A stretch of DNA of 39,425 bases, from positions 1-39,425 of IMG/VR virus record IMGVR_UViG_3300010354_000211; one strand, given 5' to 3'. Source of the stretch: a virus. The notes under the pieces were generated by a model. It was given only the letters and a program-made list of their open reading frames with translations, ran no database searches and was not told the DNA's origin. Shown piece after piece: positions 36,587 to 39,425 of the stretch (the stretch's first letter is position 1; each line of letters opens with the position of its first letter). Made by a program: the position numbers and the translations under genes.

Positions 36587-37284
36587 TACACCCCGCCGCC
36601 GATGTACATCTGCCTAGGCACAAAACGTACTGCTGCTTTCTCGCGGTCTTCTTCAGATGCGAGCTGCCACGCTTCGTCGTATTGAGCCTTCAGGATCGGC
36701 AACCTCTCAGCACCACCAGGAACCTTCAATGCCAAGTAGTACGCCAGCCCAGCTACCATCGACGGCAAGAACCGGAACGGTACATCCATCGTGTTCACAC
36801 CCGTGCCCGCATCTTGCAGACGGCGCAGCCGCCAGTACACGAGCGTGTAGGTCTGACTGTCATCGGGAACCGGCCAAACCGTGAAGGTGGGCGTAGCCTG
36901 CCGGTTGATGTACACCTGGATGGGGCGTGCTTGTTGCAGCTTGTTCGGGATCGTGGCGTAGGTAGACACGCTGATCCGGGTGATCGTCAGATCCGCCTGC
37001 GTAGAGGCTACGCCAGCGCCTGTACGGATAACGTGCTCAAGCAAGTCAACGGTGTCAGCAGGCAGCGTGTAGGTGGCAGTACCAGGAGTTAGGACTTGGG
37101 AGCCCTGCTCGATCGTCCACATATTCACGCCGCGATTGGCGAAGTCTGCAAATAGGAGATTTAGAGAACGCCGCGCCGTTCTCAGGTCATATCCCGATCT
37201 GGCTTCAGAACCGCATCGCTCGAACGCTTCTTCGATGATTTCCGTTAAATCTAAGTTGAACGTCGTCGTACCCGATGTCGTCAT
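36586..37284 (-). CDS. Tail tubular / head-closure-type protein (232 aa)
   Basis: Starts MTTSGTTTFNLDLTEIIEEA and FERCGSEARSGYDLRTARRS. It continues with VNMWTIEQ, TLPADTVDLLEHVIRTG, RISVSTYATIPNK and VYWRLRRLQDAG, ending in a helical EDREKAAVRFVPRQMY. This set is familiar from podovirus-like phages as a tail tubular or closure component. ATG 37284 is taken because it overlaps the HNH stop as ATGA and has GGAG eight bases upstream. Confidence 0.75.
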   Translation of the reverse strand: MTTSGTTTFNLDLTEIIEEAFERCGSEARSGYDLRTARRSLNLLFADFANRGVNMWTIEQGSQVLTPGTATYTLPADTVDLLEHVIRTGAGVASTQADLTITRISVSTYATIPNKLQQARPIQVYINRQATPTFTVWPVPDDSQTYTLVYWRLRRLQDAGTGVNTMDVPFRFLPSMVAGLAYYLALKVPGGAERLPILKAQYDEAWQLASEEDREKAAVRFVPRQMYIGGGV

Positions 37285-37937
37285 TTTACGTACTCCAAAC
37301 GCCAACCTTTAGACCGAGCGCTTCGCCGGACAGCTTGTGCAACCGCCTGTAATGATACGTCAAGCTGTTGTGCAGCGGCCGTCGCAGTCTCCCAAACAAA
37401 TACTCCGTACCAAGGGTGCAGGCCGACCACTTTCCGCGCCATATGGTTTAGCGCCCCCGCTTGTAGCGAACCTTTACCATACCCAGGGTTTTTGTCCCCG
37501 CGTATCAACCCTTTCTCGCGCATTAACGCCGCATGTTCAGGGCGCTTCTTCCCAGCAAATGCGCTGTAGCAGTGTTCTCGTAGCTTTTTTCGGACTTCAG
37601 GACGCCTGGATACATTCCGATCCCCCCGCATGTCCTGCGCCATTATTTCTCGCGCGGCAGCGTAGTCTCGCCCTCGGCGGCGTGCTTGATCGTTGACCAT
37701 CAGCTTAAACGATCGCGCCATTGCGGGAGTCTTGTAGATGCGATACAAGAGCCAGTGCGCTAGAAAATGCTCTCGCGCCGTCAGGCGTACAAGGTTATCT
37801 GCTGTATCGGCTCCCCCCATGCTACGGGGGAGAATGTGGTGCGCTTCGACATACGTACCCACGTCGGTACGGGCTTTTGCTTTTGCAACAAGCGCTTCGT
37901 ACCGAGTCTGCGAAATACTTTTGCCGGAGGTTGCCAT
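37281..37937 (-). CDS. HNH homing endonuclease with NUMOD-like repeats (218 aa)
   Basis: The HNH core is YVEAHHILPRSMGGADTADN then LVRLTAREHFLAHWLL: His-His, Asn and His in order. After it come GKKRPEHAALMREKG and GDKNPGYGKGS, NUMOD3-like DNA-contact elements, and a C-terminal helix-turn-helix, ATAAAQQLDVSLQAVAQAVR. This is a free-standing homing endonuclease of the kind that invades phage genomes. It is inserted between two structural genes and is coupled by ATGA to the tail protein behind it. Confidence 0.88.
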   Translation of the reverse strand: MATSGKSISQTRYEALVAKAKARTDVGTYVEAHHILPRSMGGADTADNLVRLTAREHFLAHWLLYRIYKTPAMARSFKLMVNDQARRRGRDYAAAREIMAQDMRGDRNVSRRPEVRKKLREHCYSAFAGKKRPEHAALMREKGLIRGDKNPGYGKGSLQAGALNHMARKVVGLHPWYGVFVWETATAAAQQLDVSLQAVAQAVRRSARSKGWRLEYVK

Positions 37938-37939
37938 GC

Positions 37940-38191
37940 TTATCTCTTTGCGGTTTTTGCAGACTGCTTGAACGCGGCTGCTGTGGGCGCGCCAGGGGTG
38001 CCGGGCTTGCGCATCTTCTCGCCAGAACCTGCTGCGATTCTCTCTCGCTTAGCGTGGATGTTCGCATAGAGACCTGTTGGGCCCCCCTTGGCGTACATGT
38101 CCACGTCTTGCGGGCGATCCTTACGCACGACGGTTTTGGCTTTCGGCATCTTGCTGGGGGCTATCGCCCCCATGCCCCTAGACGCACGCAT
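37940..38191 (-). CDS. Small basic phage protein (up to 83 aa)
   Basis: Contains MPKAKTVVRKDRPQDVDMYA, GGPTGLYANIHAKRERIAAG, then SGEKMRKPGTPGAPTAAAF. It is strongly basic. Internal Met residues at 7 and 15 could also be the start, and homologues as I recall begin near MPKAK. It belongs to the run of small basic proteins of the virion region. It lies two bases upstream of the HNH gene, so the HNH gene probably borrows its transcript. Confidence 0.6.
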   Translation of the reverse strand: MRASRGMGAIAPSKMPKAKTVVRKDRPQDVDMYAKGGPTGLYANIHAKRERIAAGSGEKMRKPGTPGAPTAAAFKQSAKTAKR

Positions 38192-38193
38192 GA

Positions 38194-38499
38194 TTACTTG
38201 CAGCGCCCGCCGCTGGCCATCGTGACCATCTTGCCCTTGGTCTTGCCTTTGATCTCGATGCCGCCGCCACGAGCGTACTTGGCAGCAGGCTTTTTCTTCA
38301 TCATCTTCATCTCCTTGGACTCTTTATCCATGAAGGGGGGCATTTTTCCTTTGGTAGCCATAGTAGTACCTTTCTGCGCCTTATCGGCATTAACGAAGTC
38401 TTTACCCACTGACATCGGCACACCCGCCTTCTTTGCGAAGTCCGGGCTGTGTGCGACGGCAGCCATAAATTTGTGCTGTTTAGTCGATGAAGAAGGCAT
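38194..38499 (-). CDS. Small basic phage protein, probably two fused modules (101 aa)
   Basis: The first half, STKQHKFMAAVAHSPDFAKK then VPMSVGKDFVNADKAQKG, is a known small phage module. The second half begins at an internal ATG (MATKGKMPPFMDKESKEMKM) with AAAGG just before it. It is Lys/Met/Gly-rich, ending KGKMVTMASGGRCK. Either it is a fusion, or the second half is also made alone from the internal start. Positively charged; nucleic-acid or capsid interior is possible. Confidence 0.55.
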   Translation of the reverse strand: MPSSSTKQHKFMAAVAHSPDFAKKAGVPMSVGKDFVNADKAQKGTTMATKGKMPPFMDKESKEMKMMKKKPAAKYARGGGIEIKGKTKGKMVTMASGGRCK

Positions 38500-38504
38500 G
38501 CGTC

Positions 38505-38699
38505 TTACTTAGTATCGCGCGAAAACACGCGGCGAACAATCTTCTGAACCGTTTCGGTCTCCCAAATACGGATCAACGTCCAAAGAATGGTGAACACGGC
38601 AGCCACCGCAGGTAATTTATCCACAAGCGTCCCCACAACGGTAACAACTGAAACAGCGTCCACCACATGCTTTGTGGTCTCATCAACATGTGAACTCAT
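38505..38699 (-). CDS. Small membrane protein, holin candidate (64 aa)
   Basis: ATG 38699 overlaps the previous gene's stop as ATGA; a longer start at 38711 is possible. The sequence is HVVDAVSVVTVVGTLVDKLP then AVAAVFTILWTLIRIWETET, two hydrophobic segments with an LP break, and a basic tail KIVRRVFSRDTK. The plan fits small class II holins or antiholins. A second holin candidate is the 3TM protein next to the endolysin. Topology is predicted by eye. Confidence 0.6.
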   Translation of the reverse strand: MSSHVDETTKHVVDAVSVVTVVGTLVDKLPAVAAVFTILWTLIRIWETETVQKIVRRVFSRDTK

Positions 38700-38968
38700 T
38701 TGCAATTCCATCGTTTAAGGCTGGCAGCTTTACGCGTTGGGCGACCTTGCTCGTCTTTCATCGGCCCCGGCATCCCGCTCATTCTTGAACAAAACGACTT
38801 TTTTCGGCCAGCATCGGCTTTGGTTTTGGGGTTCGGGGCAGGTGCCTTCAAGTTCGACCCTGTGGCAGCGTTGTACTTCGCTCGGCCCTTGGCGGTCAAG
38901 CCAGCGCCTTTGCTGACCGGAAGCTTTTCCCCACGACCCACAGCAAGTGATACCGATTTTGAAGCCAT
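38696..38968 (-). CDS. DUF6321-like small basic protein (90 aa)
   Basis: Starts MASKSVSLAVGRGEKLPVSK, then GAGLTAKGRAKYNAATGSNL, KKSFCSRMSGMPGPM and KAASLKRWNC. This is the DUF6321 signature as I recall it, a small basic phage family of unknown function. ATG 38968 overlaps the upstream stop (TAATG) and has GAGG nine bases before; the longer start at 38977 would bury that site. Two Cys near the end are family-typical. Confidence 0.7.
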   Translation of the reverse strand: MASKSVSLAVGRGEKLPVSKGAGLTAKGRAKYNAATGSNLKAPAPNPKTKADAGRKKSFCSRMSGMPGPMKDEQGRPTRKAASLKRWNCK

Positions 38969-39222
38969 TATGCCCATCCTCTAACGGGTTCTGAAGGAAA
39001 AACCTGATATTTTGCAAGGCTCTCAACTTCATCCCCGCGCACGTTCACGTGCCATCCAGGAATTGGGGCCATGACAGGCACTAGCCCGTCTACGGTTTTG
39101 ACCGTCTTTCCTGAAGGCTCCTGAATGACGCCGATCACGTCGATGCGGTGCGTAGTAACGAACGGCTCCAGCACCTCGGTGGCTGTAGCCTCGTCAGGGA
39201 ACTTCAGTGTGTAGTCAATCAT
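38968..39222 (-). CDS. Small hypothetical phage protein (84 aa)
   Basis: Starts MIDYTLKFPDEATATEVLEP and ends SLAKYQVFPSEPVRGWA. The beta-alpha-beta pattern with the P-x-W-H-V-N-V-R segment is common in small phage proteins that follow tail or baseplate genes, but no function is known to me. It is coupled by overlaps to both neighbours. Confidence 0.65.
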   Translation of the reverse strand: MIDYTLKFPDEATATEVLEPFVTTHRIDVIGVIQEPSGKTVKTVDGLVPVMAPIPGWHVNVRGDEVESLAKYQVFPSEPVRGWA

Positions 39223-39425
39223 GTTGGGGGTTGCTTAGGTTGAACAAACACAATCTCAGAAGCATCCACCCCCGTGCCATCAGGCGAGGCAAACACCCAC
39301 TTGCCGTTGGCAATCTGCACAGGGATCGCCCACCTAGAAGTCACTGCACCAGGCACCACAGCACCCGTTGCAGCATTGACTCCCGGCTTTGCATACCCCA
39401 TGCCGTCGCTGATTGCTTTTTCAGC
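39219..39425 (-). CDS. Virion-region protein, C-terminal part (5' end outside window)
   Basis: An open frame enters from the right edge. The visible 68 residues include AEKAISDGMGYAKPGVNAAT and SRWAIPVQIANGKWVFASPD, ending VFVQPKQPPT. This is a beta-like segment of the kind seen at the end of phage tail or fibre proteins. It overlaps the next gene by four bases. The real start lies beyond 39425. The internal ATG at 39401 is not favoured, as it lacks a ribosome site. Confidence 0.5.
   Translation of the reverse strand, partial: AEKAISDGMGYAKPGVNAATGAVVPGAVTSRWAIPVQIANGKWVFASPDGTGVDASEIVFVQPKQPPT

Noticed and set aside
1-39425. tRNA or rRNA genes
   Set aside because: No cloverleaf with a GTTCRANNC arm and CCA-type acceptor stem was found by eye. 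The multi-stem region at 3011-3198 does not fit a tRNA.

Overview
The window is a piece of a tailed double-stranded DNA bacteriophage genome. Genes are tightly packed, many overlap by ATGA or TAATG, and the density of tiny hypothetical genes is typical of phages. There is no integrase, repressor or chromosomal housekeeping gene. Composition and gene types suggest an aquatic phage of a Gram-negative, probably proteobacterial, host; this is inference. The virion genes (a GNAT-like internal protein, a giant polyvalent protein, adaptor- and nozzle-like proteins, no tape measure or sheath visible) point to a podovirus-like particle. Terminase, portal and major capsid genes are not in the window and probably lie beyond the right edge, upstream of the leftward operon.

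Left half, rightward genes (1-15117). A run of small accessory genes (1-3010) includes a zinc-knuckle protein, a secreted Cys-rich peptide and a DUF3310 protein. It is followed by a 200-nt non-coding stretch that folds into several strong stems and ends in an intrinsic terminator. Next come a beta-rich hypothetical protein and three tandem, nearly pure Gly-Tyr/Asn/Asp repeat genes (3522-4294). Then comes a replication and recombination block: VRR-NUC nuclease, family A DNA polymerase with 3'-5' exonuclease, Cas4/RecB-like nuclease, HNH protein, SNF2-type helicase, a likely ssDNA-binding protein, an HTH protein and a 1007-residue primase-helicase.

Right half, leftward genes (39425-15104). Read in their own direction these are: small basic proteins, a small membrane protein, an HNH homing endonuclease placed between virion genes, tail adaptor-type proteins, tail fibre, lysis genes (3TM holin and GH24 endolysin), a nozzle-like protein, a fibre-like protein, then four repeat-rich or Ala-rich virion proteins and a 2383-residue polyvalent protein with an HExxH peptidase motif. 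The two transcription units converge and overlap by 14 nt at 15104-15117, where two GC-rich stem-loops occur.

The best candidates for something undescribed are the structured RNA at about 3011-3198 and the GGC-NAC repeat gene triplet just downstream. Other points of interest are a Leu at the polymerase position equivalent to E. coli Pol I 762, a codon-use patch around polymerase motif B, and a strong hairpin just after the primase gene. All identifications come from reading the sequence and from remembered family signatures; no database search was run.
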